Source: Rhyacophila brunnea (taxonomy: Eukaryota > Arthropoda > Insecta > Trichoptera > Rhyacophilidae). From it: 64,000 nt of DNA. The stretch spans positions 418,246 through 482,245 of the forward strand of contig JAGYXB010000974.1 of the NCBI GenBank assembly GCA_022495005.1, written 5' to 3'. Every line of letters begins with the position of its first letter. Position 1 is the stretch's first letter. The translations under genes were made by a program, and so were the position numbers. Shown here in pieces: positions 11,573 through 23,358 of this stretch. The notes under the pieces were generated by a model. It was not told where the DNA came from, did no database searches, and was given only the letters and a program-made list of their open reading frames with translations.

Positions 11573-12259
11573 GTTTACGACAGGGGTTCTTAACCACGTG
11601 CCCGCGGGCGAACATGCGAGCCATTTTTGTGCGCCCCCGGCAAAGTATTAAATAACGAAGAAAAATATTTTTAATAAAATTATTTAGTGAAATCACAACA
11701 AAATAACCATATTTTTGAGATTTGTCATTCAAAATATTTTCATTTCAAATGGTCAAACATTCGAACAATGTGATGACCATCATTGGCTGATATTGGATGA
11801 AAAATTAAACAATTTAAATCTTGAACTTCAGGGAAAAAATAAAGATATACCTAACAGAAATGATTATTTCTATAAAAGCCTTCAAAGCTAAAATACAGTT
11901 TTAGACAAATATTTTTTCGAAAAATTCTCTTGTACATTTTCCAACGATGACAAAAGTGAATGGCGAAAATATTTTTGACGTAAAATTATTTAATACTCAT
12001 CTTAAGACGCTTTTAGAGCAATTTGAAAACATATTCCAGCAATATTTCATTGTCGAACCGGTGGCTACATTTTTTTTACATCCTTTAATTACAGACATGG
12101 ACATTACTAAAATTGCTAATTCTATAGCGGAAATTCTTCAAGAAGACACACCAAAAATTGAAGAAGAATTTCTAGAAATCCGATGTGCGCCCGCCACTAT
12201 TACCCCAAATCTCAAATGCGCCCGCTACTGCAAAAAGGTTAATAACCCCTGGTTTACGG
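11573..12259. mobile_element. hAT element, internally deleted (671 bp)
   Basis: The ends are caggggttcttaacc (11581) and ggttaataacccctg (to 12251), forming inverted repeats of typical hAT form. Flanking octamers gtttacga (11573-11580) and gtttacgg (12252-12259) are a 7/8 target duplication. GC-rich subterminal blocks (cgtgcccgcgggcg, gatgtgcgcccgcc) lie at both ends. A transposase remnant is inside. Confidence 0.88.
11947..12180 (+). pseudogene. hAT transposase C-terminal remnant
   Basis: The frame begins MTKVNGENIFDVKLFNTHLK and continues through LLEQFENIFQQYF, then VATFFLHPL, and ends near EILQEDTPKIEEEF. The pattern resembles the segment between the catalytic core and the C-terminal dimerisation region of hAT/ZBED-like transposases, where helices of the type FxxRFxxF are followed by an NPF-like motif. 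The catalytic acidic residues are not present in this piece and the frame runs into the right terminal repeat, so it cannot encode an active enzyme. Assignment rests mainly on its position within a hAT element. Confidence 0.55.
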
Positions 12260-13187
12260 TATACTATTAAACAATAGCGCGTTTGCTGATAATATAGAGG
12301 CACGCCGCACTGATTTTGTGCCCTATGATAATGAAAAATATCAATTATACAAACATGACTTAGTCGCATTTAATTAAATATTATATTCGCAAAAAATAAC
12401 TTCTACTGAACAAAAATCGCGTTCACGGAATCAACCATCAAAGATGTAGATATATAATATTCCTAAGTTCCGCCTTATTCTGCCGTCTCTTAGCAACATA
12501 CGAACTGTCCACTCTCACGGGACACCACTAATTTTAACATGGTTTGTTCAGTGAAATCTAAATCGATACTATTTTAAAAATATACATTTTTGAGAATTCC
12601 CTATATTTTTTAGATTTAATTATAATTTAATAATTCTATTACTGGTTTGGAGGCCTCCTTTAAAATTTTCTAACGAATCGGTTGAGTCATTTGTGTCAAA
12701 AATAGAATCGCTGATGATTCTATATCGAGTCATAGACATAAAGTCAAAATATGTTCATATTGCCAAATTGAATGCATAGACCGCAATAGAGCGACAGCCA
12801 TACTTGTCATATTTTATATTTTGATTTCTTGACAATTATCAAAATATATTATAATTAACATTATTATAATTGTGAAACTACGGAAACTGTTCAACGTAAT
12901 TTGAATACTTAATTTATGTATAAACTCAAAATAACTTAATCGTATCTTTATCAGTAGCTGACTGAATCAACTGAGCTATTGCAGATACAGTATATTAAAT
13001 AAGATATTTTACGTATATTGAATTCGTATATTTATTAATGACATGGCAAAAAATTCGTATAATATTGTATTGAGATGTTGTATGTTTACAAAAGTAAGCG
13101 TCAACCTATTTGATAATGCTGGTCTTTCGTATTTGCATATTTAATTAATACTTAACCAATTTCAGCTGTCACTAGTCTTGCATGCAG
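12260..13187. other. AT-rich intergenic DNA, no gene seen
   Basis: No supported feature was found. Confidence 0.5.
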
Positions 13188-13572
13188 GTTTTTACGGTTA
13201 CATGTAAATTGTACATAAACATTTCACCGTGGCACAGTTCGTCGTAAGCTTTCTCATCGGAAAGAGATGACCGTATACTATACGGTCTCCAATCTTATTA
13301 GATTCGATATGAACATTAATTCAATTTTCATAGCTTATTTTGGCAAAATTCATGAATTCAAGAATGAAAACCTAACCTAACAAATAAAGTAAATGTAAAC
13401 TGACAAGAACCGGGTTTTATTTAGACATGAATTTACCGTCGGTACTATTTATACGACCCAGAGAGGTTGGACGGTGTTTAATATAAGGCCATATATTTCC
13501 GATACAACATTTCATGGTGAAGTGTGATACGGGGAACTGCATACGTACAAGTTTCCGGACACGGGTTTTTAC
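13188..13572. mobile_element. Copy B of the CCTAA-containing MITE family
   Basis: It is collinear with copies A and C. gtttttac at 13188-13195 and again at 13565-13572 brackets the element as an 8-bp target duplication, pointing to a hAT-like mechanism. Degenerate inverted ends (acatgtaaattgtac against gtacaagtttccggacacg) and an internal aacctaacctaac run are present. Confidence 0.75.
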
Positions 13573-13626
13573 ATGCACCATGTTTTCGCTGTCCGGACGA
13601 TACATGGAAAAATAGTGTAAAGCAAA

Positions 13627-13659
13627 CGTTAGCAGTTGTGTAAGTAACAACTGCTAACG
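13627..13659. repeat. Perfect 13-bp stem hairpin
   Basis: cgttagcagttgt and acaactgctaacg are separated by 7 bases. There is no poly-T or gene next to it, so its role is unknown. Confidence 0.6.
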
Positions 13660-14597
13660 ACAATAAAAGTTAATCTTTCAATGTAGTTAATATAATTATA
13701 AATTGTTTATTTGTTTGAATATATATTTTATAATAATAATTATGATTCTTGTTGTGGTACGCTTATTAATATTTACGACTGTTTTAAATAATCATTAATA
13801 TTTTAACGTAAGCGCAAAGTTGTTGTTTCGAATGTCAAAGGTATGTTCATTCGGTGTTGCCAGTATTCAATAATTATTAATTATTTCTTAACTAGTGTAC
13901 GCATATAATACCAAATATGGAGTGGCTTTATTACAGTTACTCAACTTCCTTGATTAATAAATTTACCTCTGGTGCCAGTCGGCCCCGCAACGAATATCTT
14001 AGTATGTTTGATTGGAAAGCAATAATAATAATTATTTTCAGTTTACTTAGCAAAATGAAAATTTCTCTTAGTAGCTCATCCATGCTAGTTTCATTACTAT
14101 ACTAGACAACAGAAACATTACGTTTTTTAAGTTCGGGTGGGTTCGCAAGTTTTCGGTCAGTTACGAAAACGACAGCCCGTATTACACGTAACAAATCGTT
14201 GAAATTACTTACAATATAAATCGCGCATTACTATGACATCTCATCAGGTTCACTGTTCTGTTCTGAAAATAATCATCGCTATCATCCGACTCTAAACCAA
14301 TGTTTATTATCAAGTTTTCTATAATGTGTGTAGGTATATTCCTAAATCACTTGCCCTATAAGAATCTTTGATTTTTATATCGTGCTCACAGAATTTTTTT
14401 CAATTTATTCTGAGTGTAATAACAATAATAACTAATAACCGATCAACAATTTTATGTTACGTCATATCTATAGATTTTTTGCCTTCCCGTTCCCGTTTCC
14501 GTTCCCGTCCATTCCCTTTTAATATAATATTATCTATTCCAAAAGTATTATTATAAACCTTTACCCAAAACTTAAATTAATATGATATAATTACTGT
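13660..14597. other. AT-rich intergenic DNA
   Basis: No gene was seen. A short cgttcccgtttccgttcccg simple repeat lies near 14488-14510. Confidence 0.5.
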
Positions 14598-15010
14598 CTT
14601 TTCATCATGGTACCCACAAAAGGGGGGGCTGACAGGGCTCTAGCCTGCGGGCCCGGGCTCATAGTGGGCCGGCGTGGCGAGTCGAACAAATAAGTGAGAT
14701 AAACACACATCACAAATTTGCTCTAATAGTAAAAAAAAAACGCCTGCGGCGCTATTTTCCTTTGGTAAGGTTTATATTTTAAAATATTATGTTGTTATGC
14801 GATGTTATTTTTAATACGTCATTACTTGATAACTCCATAATATGGATGTAAGTTTTAAAAATACACTAAATACCTATCTTAATACCGTGAACGCCATTCG
14901 CCGCTGCTGTAGAGCGACACACTGCCTTTTACCTTGGCGATAGGTAGGGGGGCCCGACAGAGATCCTAGCCTTGGAGCCCGCTTCAGGACGTGGGGGCCA
15001 TGCTTTTCAT
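14598..15010. mobile_element. hAT-type MITE, CATGG family, complete copy (397 bp)
   Basis: The element runs from catggtacccac (14606) to gtgggggccatg (15002). It is flanked by identical octamers cttttcat at 14598-14605 and 15003-15010. Subterminal sequences (ctctagcctgcgggcccgg / gatcctagccttggagccc) are imperfect inverted repeats. It has no intact gene. The same family occurs at 1-244 and 20363-20766. Confidence 0.9.
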
Positions 15011-15181
15011 AGTGCCATGTCATAACATCTAATCTATTTGCGTCATTATATAAACCATCTAAATACCAATTTGTGTTTCCTTCAATGCTGCCTATCACAT
15101 GTCACATACACGACCCAAACGTCTGATCTATACATAACATCGCGTGTAAGATTCTAACGTCAAATCTCCACCCGATAGTTC

Positions 15182-15258
15182 TCACGGGAATTGGAACCCG
15201 GAGCTCCCGGATGAAAAGCCAGCGCCTTACGCACTGCACCACGAGAGTCCAGGCGCAC
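15182..15258 (-). repeat. tRNA-derived SINE head
   Basis: The minus strand carries an A-box-like tcgtggtgcagtgcg and, downstream, a B-box/T-arm gggttccaattcccg. This is the bipartite pol III promoter layout of tRNA-derived SINEs. The acceptor stem does not pair, so it is not a functional tRNA. Confidence 0.6.
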
Positions 15259-15965
15259 ACGCGGGCTTTGACATTATGTGTACAAAAAGGAATTCGAAGC
15301 CTTAAAATAACTTTATGAAACAATAACAGAAAAAAGTTTCTTCAAACATTTTCAAACAAAACTTATCAATCAAATCACTAAATTATTCTTCCGATGTTTC
15401 CAAAATGTCAGTTTTTTTTCTTGTTGAAAGTTATCGATGTAATAGACCAAGATTCTACTATACCTACATATTATTTTTGCCCTAAGGCGTATTATAGTGC
15501 CATTGATAAACAATTATGTGTTATTTACCACTGATAAGCCAAGGACACTTTATATCAGAGTGGTCCATTACTGTCCAGCCGGGTAGACGCTATCTGCATA
15601 TATGAGACTAGCAAGGCATTCTCGTTTCTTGATAGGTACACTTGGCCGGCAATTATTCTGCCTATAGACAGGGCAACATTAGACAGTTTTATTATAAATC
15701 GTCTGTTTAATAATACTATGAAGTCAATACTTAAAAAGCAAATCTAAATGAATGAAACATAAAGATATTTAAATATTCATCATAACCACACTGGATCTAG
15801 TCACTACTAGAGGCAATATCTTAGCTGATTATATTCCAATTCGTCTTTTGTAATGCGTAATTACTTACTTCCAATAGTCTTCCATATAACTATCTCGTAA
15901 AGTAAATCCAACAGGCTATATCTCAGAGTAATAATATACAGAGAGTGGGTATTGTTTCGCTATAT
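15259..15965. other. Intergenic DNA, no gene seen
   Basis: No supported feature was found. Confidence 0.5.
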
Positions 15966-16212
15966 GCACCGCGATTTCCTAACTATCAACTCGTGTGGCA
16001 CCAGACGACATGACGTAATTGTGACGTCAGCCAATACACGCTCGAGGCATACCGCCCGCGCACAGTGCTCACCATAGATATTAATACGATGAAACACCTA
16101 TATGTGTATGGTGACAATGAATAGCGCCACTGTCTGAGTAGCGTTATTTTCTCGAATGCTATTATCACTCCGGTAGTACGTCACAATGATGTCATATGAC
16201 GTCATGTCGACC
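15966..16212. repeat. Left member of a 247-bp inverted repeat pair with TGACGTCA-type sites
   Basis: gcaccgcgatttcctaact at 15966 to catgacgtcatgtcgacc at 16212 is nearly identical, in reverse complement, to 18805-19052. It contains several CRE/ATF-like octamers or half sites (tgacgtaa, tgacgtca, tatgacgtcatg). The pair may be two opposed copies of one repeat or the long ends of a composite element. Confidence 0.8.
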
Positions 16213-16390
16213 GGGCAGCTGGCACTGGCAAGTTCTAACATAGGGGGCATGAAGCCGTAATTATTGCGTATAACTCACAGTAGAAACTCAATATTATTAT
16301 TATTAACTTAACTATGAAAAGTTATACCATTATGTTACTTCTCGGCTACCAAATTTAAACACAACATAGTTAACCACATTCTCTACTAAA

Positions 16391-16641
16391 TGAGTACCTT
16401 GGTATCAAAGTGGGACATACGCCACCTCCCACTAAATTCATGTTTTAATTGATTATGGCAGTAAAAATGATGTTCTTTTCAAAAAATCCACTAAAAGTAT
16501 CAAAAACGGTAGTTTTCATAGAGATTTTTTAGTTTAAAGTTGGTATGTTATATGAAAAACGGTCACTTTTCACACTTGTTTGTCAGTCTTCTGTAAAATT
16601 TTGTAAATGGCTTATGTCCCACTTTGATACCAAGGTACTCA
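16391..16641. mobile_element. MITE with 30-bp terminal repeats (about 250 bp)
   Basis: tgagtaccttggtatcaaag tgggacata at 16391 is inverted at 16612-16641 with one or two mismatches. If the element is taken to start at gagtacc, aaat flanks both sides. It is non-coding. Confidence 0.8.
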
Positions 16642-17194
16642 AATTAGGTAACTAAACATAATTACCAATATCTAACTTTATATTTAATATAACAACAATA
16701 AATTTCAGCAACACGTGCTTGCAGTTTTTAAATGACTGGAGTCATCCAAACCAATATTTACCGGCGACGTGTACAACAAATATTTAATTCAGTTGCAGAA
16801 ATTCTATCTTACTCTAATACATATTTCGGAGAATATAAGCATGCCGAATGCTTTCTCACTCACACTTATGGTATGTTTTTGTTCAGGTCTTGAGGCTGTA
16901 TGCGAATACTCTTGGTTAATAATGTATGGTAGGATTTATGGCGGTTGGTATCCTTACCATTACCATTAAACATCTTTATCAAACTATAATAATTCTCATT
17001 CCCTTCTTTTTTCTCTTATCCAATTATTTCGTTTATTGTCCTTACGCGGTATTGTTAAAAAAATAAAGGTTTTTAATACTACAACAGTTCACAAGGCTCA
17101 ATGACAGTAGTGTAGTGAAACACAATTATGTATTTAGTGGTAATTTAGAAACAATCACAGACTTTGAGAACATCACATAAATGTATTGTGACAT
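16642..17194. other. Intergenic DNA, no gene seen
   Basis: A 66-codon frame at 16769-16969 has no recognisable motif and is considered chance. Confidence 0.5.
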
Positions 17195-17645
17195 CACCGA
17201 GAATTGAAATCGAGGCCCCCGAATCAAAAATCAGTACGAGGGCCGCATGTTTTTAACACTACAGCAAGCCTTGAGACCTAATAATGTAGTGTAGTAGTAG
17301 AAGTGAAATGGTCACATAAACACCCATTATTTGAGAAATCCAAATAAATCGAACCCCAATGCCTTATGCATTGGTCCACGAGGGCTGCCGTTATGTCCAG
17401 AATGCACTTTTCTATATCACTGCGTGCTATTTTAATTTTCCGAAAATTCCTTTTACTAAAGCTCTATTATGAGGAATGAAGACTTGATGGATTCAGAATT
17501 GACTATGAATGCCGCAAAACGTATATTAATTTACCTCAAAAGTATAATCATTTGTTAGCCATTTTTGCACAACCCTTACTCTGGATTACACACCAGTGGA
17601 TCTGAACCCGCGACTAGTGGGTTAGAAGGCGGACATTCTTTCACC
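17195..17645 (-). repeat. Cluster of three tRNA-like repeat fragments
   Basis: Read on the minus strand, three B-box-like cores occur: gggttcagatccactgg (about 17590-17606), ggggttcgattt (about 17348-17359) and ggcctcgatttcaattc (about 17201-17217). The first two are preceded by A-box-like stretches (for example ctcgtggaccaatgcataag). They look like old tRNA-derived SINE heads or pseudogenes. None folds as a complete tRNA by eye. Confidence 0.4.
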
Positions 17646-18165
17646 ATTATAATTATTGTATGTGTTTAATTCCATAAAATTAGTCGACACTGATGCAATA
17701 ATATACAACTATTGTACATTAAAATTACTTTTTATGTTGGGTTTAACATTATATCAATAGATAGGTTGTAACGAGTGTAAAATCGTTTTCGAAATCAATT
17801 CTCTTTCATCAAAAACCTCCACATTGACTTGGCTAATATAATATAAATTAATCACTTAGATTGCCCACAATCACTGTCAAAAACTAAGCTTAGTTAAAGT
17901 TAAGTTAAATACCCCGAGTATCAGCTATCACTTATATACATTTAAACATAATTTAAAACCAATTTAAGGTACTATTAATTGTCCTGTTGCTCAACTCTGC
18001 AGATCTAAGAATCATCATAATGATCGAGTGAAACTGTTTTGTTCCCTTACCTCTTTTAAATTTAGTTGCAATAAAATTCACCACTCATCCATTTCAACTA
18101 GACTACTGTATTTTTAATATTAATACTTGCTTTTCCCTCCACCACCCGCCACGTCTCCACACCCG
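17646..18165. other. AT-rich intergenic DNA, no gene seen
   Basis: No supported feature was found. Confidence 0.5.
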
Positions 18166-18500
18166 TTATGCAGGCGTATACCGTGGCGTAACGAACGATA
18201 GGCGCTGTTCAAATTTGTGCCGAAAGTGTCCCAGGAGCAACTTCCCAAGACTTTGGTTGGCGTGCACTAGAGTGTGCGTGATCCCTACTTCCATATAATG
18301 TATTACGGTCAATTCTCGATGAGAAAAGACCTTCTCGCTCGCCGTATAATGCCGCAAACTTTTTAAAAGCTGAGAAATTTTCCCTCGTAGATACCAAGTC
18401 GCAATGGCCGACCGGTCCAACTGAGGGTCGGACCGACTTGAGAAGCTCTTCCCTTTCAACCGACATATGGGGACACTCCCAGAGGATGTGATCGGCATCC
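18166..18500 (-). pseudogene. Non-LTR retrotransposon C-terminal tail
   Basis: One minus-strand frame reads DADHILWECPHM, then SVEREELLKSVRPSVGPVG and NFSAFKKFAALY. The first motif is the zinc-binding-type tail (E-x-HxL-x-C) that follows the RNase H region in many insect non-LTR retrotransposon polyproteins. Relatives of the same tail occur at 26641-26826 (plus strand) and 40625-40735 (minus strand). It is a truncated relic with no upstream reverse transcriptase. Confidence 0.6.
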
Positions 18501-18804
18501 TGCTAATATTATATTATATTAATACTATCGACCGAAGGTACTTGATGGAATTTTAAATTAAATTATAATGGTTTTTGCCTTCTGGCGAGTGTATACAGTG
18601 CCTGAAGATGACAAAAAGCGAAACCAGGGTCGCAAAAAACGACTCAAATGGAATAGTACAAAACTAAAGAATTAACGTATTTTTTTATATTGCCTGTCTT
18701 CTTTTCATATACGTACTTATATATATTTTGTTTTTTTAGGATTTTTCATTTTTGTTTTTTTCTCGTTTGGCAAGGGATGGAATGACATCATTGTGACGTA
18801 CTAT
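18501..18804. other. Intergenic DNA, no gene seen
   Basis: A second partial copy of the tgacatcattgtgacgtact unit (18783-18803) abuts the right inverted repeat. Confidence 0.5.
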
Positions 18805-19052
18805 GGTCGACATGACGTCATATGACATCATTGTGACGTACTACCGGAGTGATAATAGCATTCGAGAAAATAACGCTACTCAGACAGTGGCGCTATTCAT
18901 TGTCACCATACACATATAGGTGTTTCATCGTAATAATATCTATGGTGAGCACTGTGCGCTAGGCGGCATGCCTCGAGCGTGTATTGGCTGACGTCACAAT
19001 TACGTCATGTCGTCTGGTGCCACACGAGTCGATAGTTAGGAAATCGCGGTGC
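18805..19052. repeat. Right member of the 247-bp inverted repeat pair
   Basis: It is the reverse complement of 15966-16212 with only a handful of differences by eye. The two enclose about 2.6 kb. CRE-like tgacgtca motifs lie at its inner edge and near 18990. Confidence 0.8.
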
Positions 19053-19786
19053 TGTTACTCCACACTCGTTAGGTATTTCAGTTCCCATTATTTCTGAATT
19101 CCCTAACATATACATCTATTATGCCTATGCTAGCCCTGACATATTTCTGAGTTTACTCGCAGACTTGTTTCCAGTGCTGTTATAAGTTATAACAGCTCTC
19201 AATACAACGTGTCTCTCAACACCTGCCTAATGTCGTGATTTTTATTGACATAATAAATTTTTAACATTTCGTTTTGCACATTATTATAATATGGAATATA
19301 ATTATATACAATATATCAAAACCTGCTCTACAAAAAGTAGTTCGCTATCTTTACGATGCGCATAAACAAAAAATAATTCCAATCAAATAAATTATAATGG
19401 TGTCAGAACTCGCAAATAATATGCGACTTCGCAAAAGATTGCACGGACATCAAAATCAACAATATTACACAATATTTTCAAACTTACAGCCAAGCTCAAG
19501 CAATTTGGTGATATAGTTTTATTAGAGGAATTTATAATATTATTTAATACCAATTAGTTATAGAGTTTGCTATGGATTTATGAATTATTAACACTGGTTA
19601 ATTGTGGAATAATTACTAACACTGGTTGACTGGTGTCTGAAATAACTTTTAGAAACCGTTTCTAAAACATCACATATCCGCGAACCATAATATTTCAGTA
19701 TCAGTATAGTTTTTCGCGTGCGACTATGTAAGCCTATAGATACTAATTATTGTTCTCAATTTTATGCTTTATTGTTTATATTATTT
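19053..19786. other. AT-rich intergenic DNA, no gene seen
   Basis: No supported feature was found. Confidence 0.5.
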
Positions 19787-20043
19787 CGTCACTGTTCTGG
19801 CAGAAGACACTAATTCGAAAAAATGACATATTGAGTTAGTTATACCAAAATGTTCCTTATTTCAAACTTTACCGTCTGAAAACCTTCTTAATAAATAAAC
19901 AGTCTTTATTTTAAAGTCATCCTTTTTACGATTACTTAATAAACTCACATGATAGACCATTTCAAACATTGTAACAACTTCAAAGTCAAATTACTCAAAA
20001 CTAGTATTCTCCAGTTAGTGTGTTCTGCCAGAACAGAGACGAT
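19787..20043. mobile_element. MITE with 27-bp terminal repeats (about 257 bp)
   Basis: cgtcactgttctggcagaag acactaa at the left and its inverse ttagtgtgttctgccagaac agagacg at the right match at 25 of 27 positions. attt occurs immediately outside both ends and may be a 4-bp duplication. It is non-coding. Confidence 0.75.
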
Positions 20044-20148
20044 TTGATCTTTCCCTCAAAATTGTTTTTCATTTAGTTTATCTTCAGCCATTTATTCATA
20101 TTAAAAGATATGTCGCATTCTAATTATATTATATACCTATAGTAGATT

Positions 20149-20995
20149 ATGTATACCAGGGTTTCTAAAACTATGTTCCGCGGAACACCAGTATTCCGCG
20201 ACCATTTGGAAAGGTTTTATACACTGCAAGACATTTAAAGATCTTCTACTAAGTAGAAGTAAAATAAGTAAAACTAAAATAATTAAAGAATCTACTTCAT
20301 ATTGAAAGGCGAGTGATGATCAATCTCCACTGATGTTTATGACGTTAAATATCTAGATAGGTCATGGCTCCCACAAGGGGGGCGGGGCTGATAGGCCTCT
20401 AGCCTGGGGGCCTGGGCTTATGGGGGGCTCGGCGTGAGAGATCGACCAGTCAAGTGAGATAAAAACACATCACAACATGCATGCAAAAAAATGTCGCCTG
20501 CGGGGCTGTTTCACTTCAAACATACTAATATTAAATGTTATGTGGTTTTGCCTTACTTACAATTTTTAATTATTGTCAATATTTAACATGTCCATAATTG
20601 TGTATATCAACATAGAAGTGGGTGTATTAAAAATACAAAAAAATGCTAAAAACACCATTTGGAATATGCAACTGTAGATCGTAACGTTGCCTTTAACTTT
20701 AGCGTTAAGTAGGGGGCCCGCCAAATATCCTAGCCTGGGGGCCCGCTTCGAGATGTGGGGGCCATGATCTAGGTACAGGCGGAGGACCATCTTTTCTCAC
20801 ACCGTGCGCATGAAATATTATTTTAAACTGACCGGCTGACAAATCTTGTCAGTTTAACGACAGTTGCCAAAATTGGCAGAACGGTTAGCTGCGCTAATAA
20901 ATAACCTACAAATTAAACTAAGTGTTCCGTTAAAATTTCCGTCAGTTCGCGAAGTGTTTTATTGCAGAAACAGTTTGGGAAACCCTGATGTATAC
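20149..20995. mobile_element. hAT element (831 bp) carrying a nested MITE
   Basis: The ends cagggtttctaaaact (20157) and agtttgggaaaccctg (to 20987) are inverted repeats. Identical octamers atgtatac flank it at 20149-20156 and 20988-20995. Subterminal gttccgcggaac and gttcgcgaag are typical GC-rich hAT subterminal blocks. Removing the nested CATGG MITE (20363-20766) leaves an element of about 427 bp, with no transposase. Confidence 0.9.
20363..20766. mobile_element. CATGG-family hAT MITE nested in another hAT element (404 bp)
   Basis: catggctcccac at 20363 and gtgggggccatg ending at 20766 are the family ends. The flanks agataggt (left) and atctaggt (right) agree at 6 of 8 bases, a decayed target duplication. 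It is collinear with 14606-15002. Confidence 0.88.
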
Positions 20996-23358
20996 AATGA
21001 CCATGACGCGTAGGTACATATTTTACTTGTTTAAATGCGACGCAATTAGGACCATCAAATTGATTTTTGTCTCGTTTTATCACACTTGTTTCTACATCAA
21101 CTGAATTGACCTCCCTTTGGGGATTAGGCTGGAACTGGCTTCGGACGGTTTTATAACTAGTCGTTTGTTACAATTATTTAGGTAAGATTAGTCTTATTTT
21201 GTATTTTATGATTTTATAAAATTTGGTTACATATCTACCGTTAAGAATTGTAAAATGTAACAGACTACCTGCTTGTATAAATGTTAGTGGTCCAAAATTA
21301 TGAGAATGTAAGTTTGTCAGCTAATATGACAGATACCTAGCATTCAGACTCTTTGAAATAATATCTTCTTAGATCGCTCTACCACAATACTGTACTTTAA
21401 CTAATACGGGGCCCTTATCCTAATCTACATACTTTAAATTCCGATGTGAACTTATGAATCATTTCGATAATCTAAAGTATTTCATTTTGAAAAGTCGTCC
21501 TGAGGTCCAGATACAAATTGTCATAATAATATTAATTCTGAAATGAAAGTAGCCTATCATGATTACCAATAGAGTGCCTTAAAGAAAGTACCAACTTAGA
21601 CTATAAGTAATCCATTTACCAAAGCAGTTATACGACCTTTGTTTATTATTCTAATAATTGGCTATTTATTTATCTTCTTTGTGGTGGCAGGCTGTAAAGA
21701 CTTAACAAGACGTGTTTGTGTACTTAAAAATCTTTGTTCGATCCTTTCAAACGCATTTGTGAAGCATGAATGGAAGAGAAGTATATTTCCAGAGGTTCAG
21801 TTGCACATAAAGTAGTAAACATTATAATAAAATTGTATTGCATAACTACATACAAATTCATCTCCTTTGGTGGCTGGGATGAGACTTGACCTCGTCCACA
21901 AGTTTTTTTTGTCCGCCTGCAGATCTATTCTAAATATGTAACACTATAACACCTTTGGTTATTTTTCTTGATCTCGACAATATGTTACGGGTGTATTCAG
22001 TATGAGAACGATTATCTAAAAATATAGCTATATTCAAGTATTAGGTACTTCGTTCCTGCATGTTCCTGTGTAATAATTAGGTACAGCTTTCGAGGTTATT
22101 TCATTAACTCAGTTGGCAGATGTTCTGTTAACAAAACGTTTTATAACTCCAATCTAGTTAATGCTTGGAATACATCATAACATAATATTATCTGCTAAAA
22201 TGAAAAAGGATTTAACCAACACAAATCAAATTTTACAGGAGGCACAAAAATATTTTTGTTATGGTTTTCAATTAAAATATATAATAGACATAAACCATAA
22301 GTATATGAAGATAATTATTTTGTTATATTCCCAATGTGATATTAATTATTGAAGAAATTAAAGAAAAACCAGTAAAAATGAAAGTCTTTTTTCCCCACTT
22401 CACTTCCTTCTTTATAAAAAAATATATTAACTAAATTTAGATAATAATTCGTCATTTGCAGCTAACATCCTTTGGACCAGCGTGTATTTAGTCTTGTTCA
22501 ATGCTTTTATATACTAAAAAGCTATTTTTTATAAAACTGAGGGTTAACTTCTTTTTCCTTTCTACAGTCAATATTTATCACAAATTGTGCAAGATTTCGG
22601 AGATAAAGATTATGTTGGAATACATCTGCTGGTCATGGAATAAGCGCCTTTTCAAAAACCCCCGGATTTTGTCTCTATTTTTCTTTGATGTATTTACGCC
22701 ATTTTATTGGGACCTACCTTTTAACCTTTGTCCTACGGTGATGATGAGCAATGATGAATTTTATAAAATTGGAGGTTATTGCAATATTATCATACTTAAT
22801 CAAATTTGGGTTAACTATTGATTCCTGGTGAAAAGCCACTCTATAGAATGAAATAAAACATAATATATGTAACACAGATAGAAATGTAAAAAAATATGGG
22901 CCTCGCCGATCTACTTTTTGTTGTAATGGAACTTTAAAAATGCATTATTTTGGAGAGTTCCGGGCGGAAGACCTTTCTAGAATTTTGCAGAGTATTAACA
23001 TATATTGATTGTTCTTGTATGAATGAATATTGAATCATTTAAAACGGTCAAACTTATTCGCTTATTGCTAAATAGTGTTTTAATACTTCGATCCATTTGA
23101 AGCTCTGGAAGTGTGTAATATAATATAAAACACGTCGACAGGTAAAAACATAATGTTTTATGCGGAGTGTAATGAATACATTGGCCATTTGACAGGTGTT
23201 GCTAGACCCGTGTTCTTCTTGGCCACATGTAAGAGTTATTCAGTTCATTTTCGTTGCGAGCAACACCGGACCAAAAGTCAAAGTTTAAGACAATTTTTCT
23301 TGTGCTCTTGACATCTTTTCATGTAGTCAACGGAGAGGCTTAGCACATTTGTAACAGT
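20996..23358. other. AT-rich intergenic DNA, no gene seen
   Basis: Frames of 63 and 106 codons (22161-22352, 22501-22821) have no recognisable motif and AT-driven composition. They are treated as chance. Confidence 0.5.

Noticed and set aside
22501..22821. 106-codon plus-strand frame
   Set aside because: AT-driven hydrophobic composition (Phe, Ile, Tyr rich), no recognisable domain, no supporting signals.
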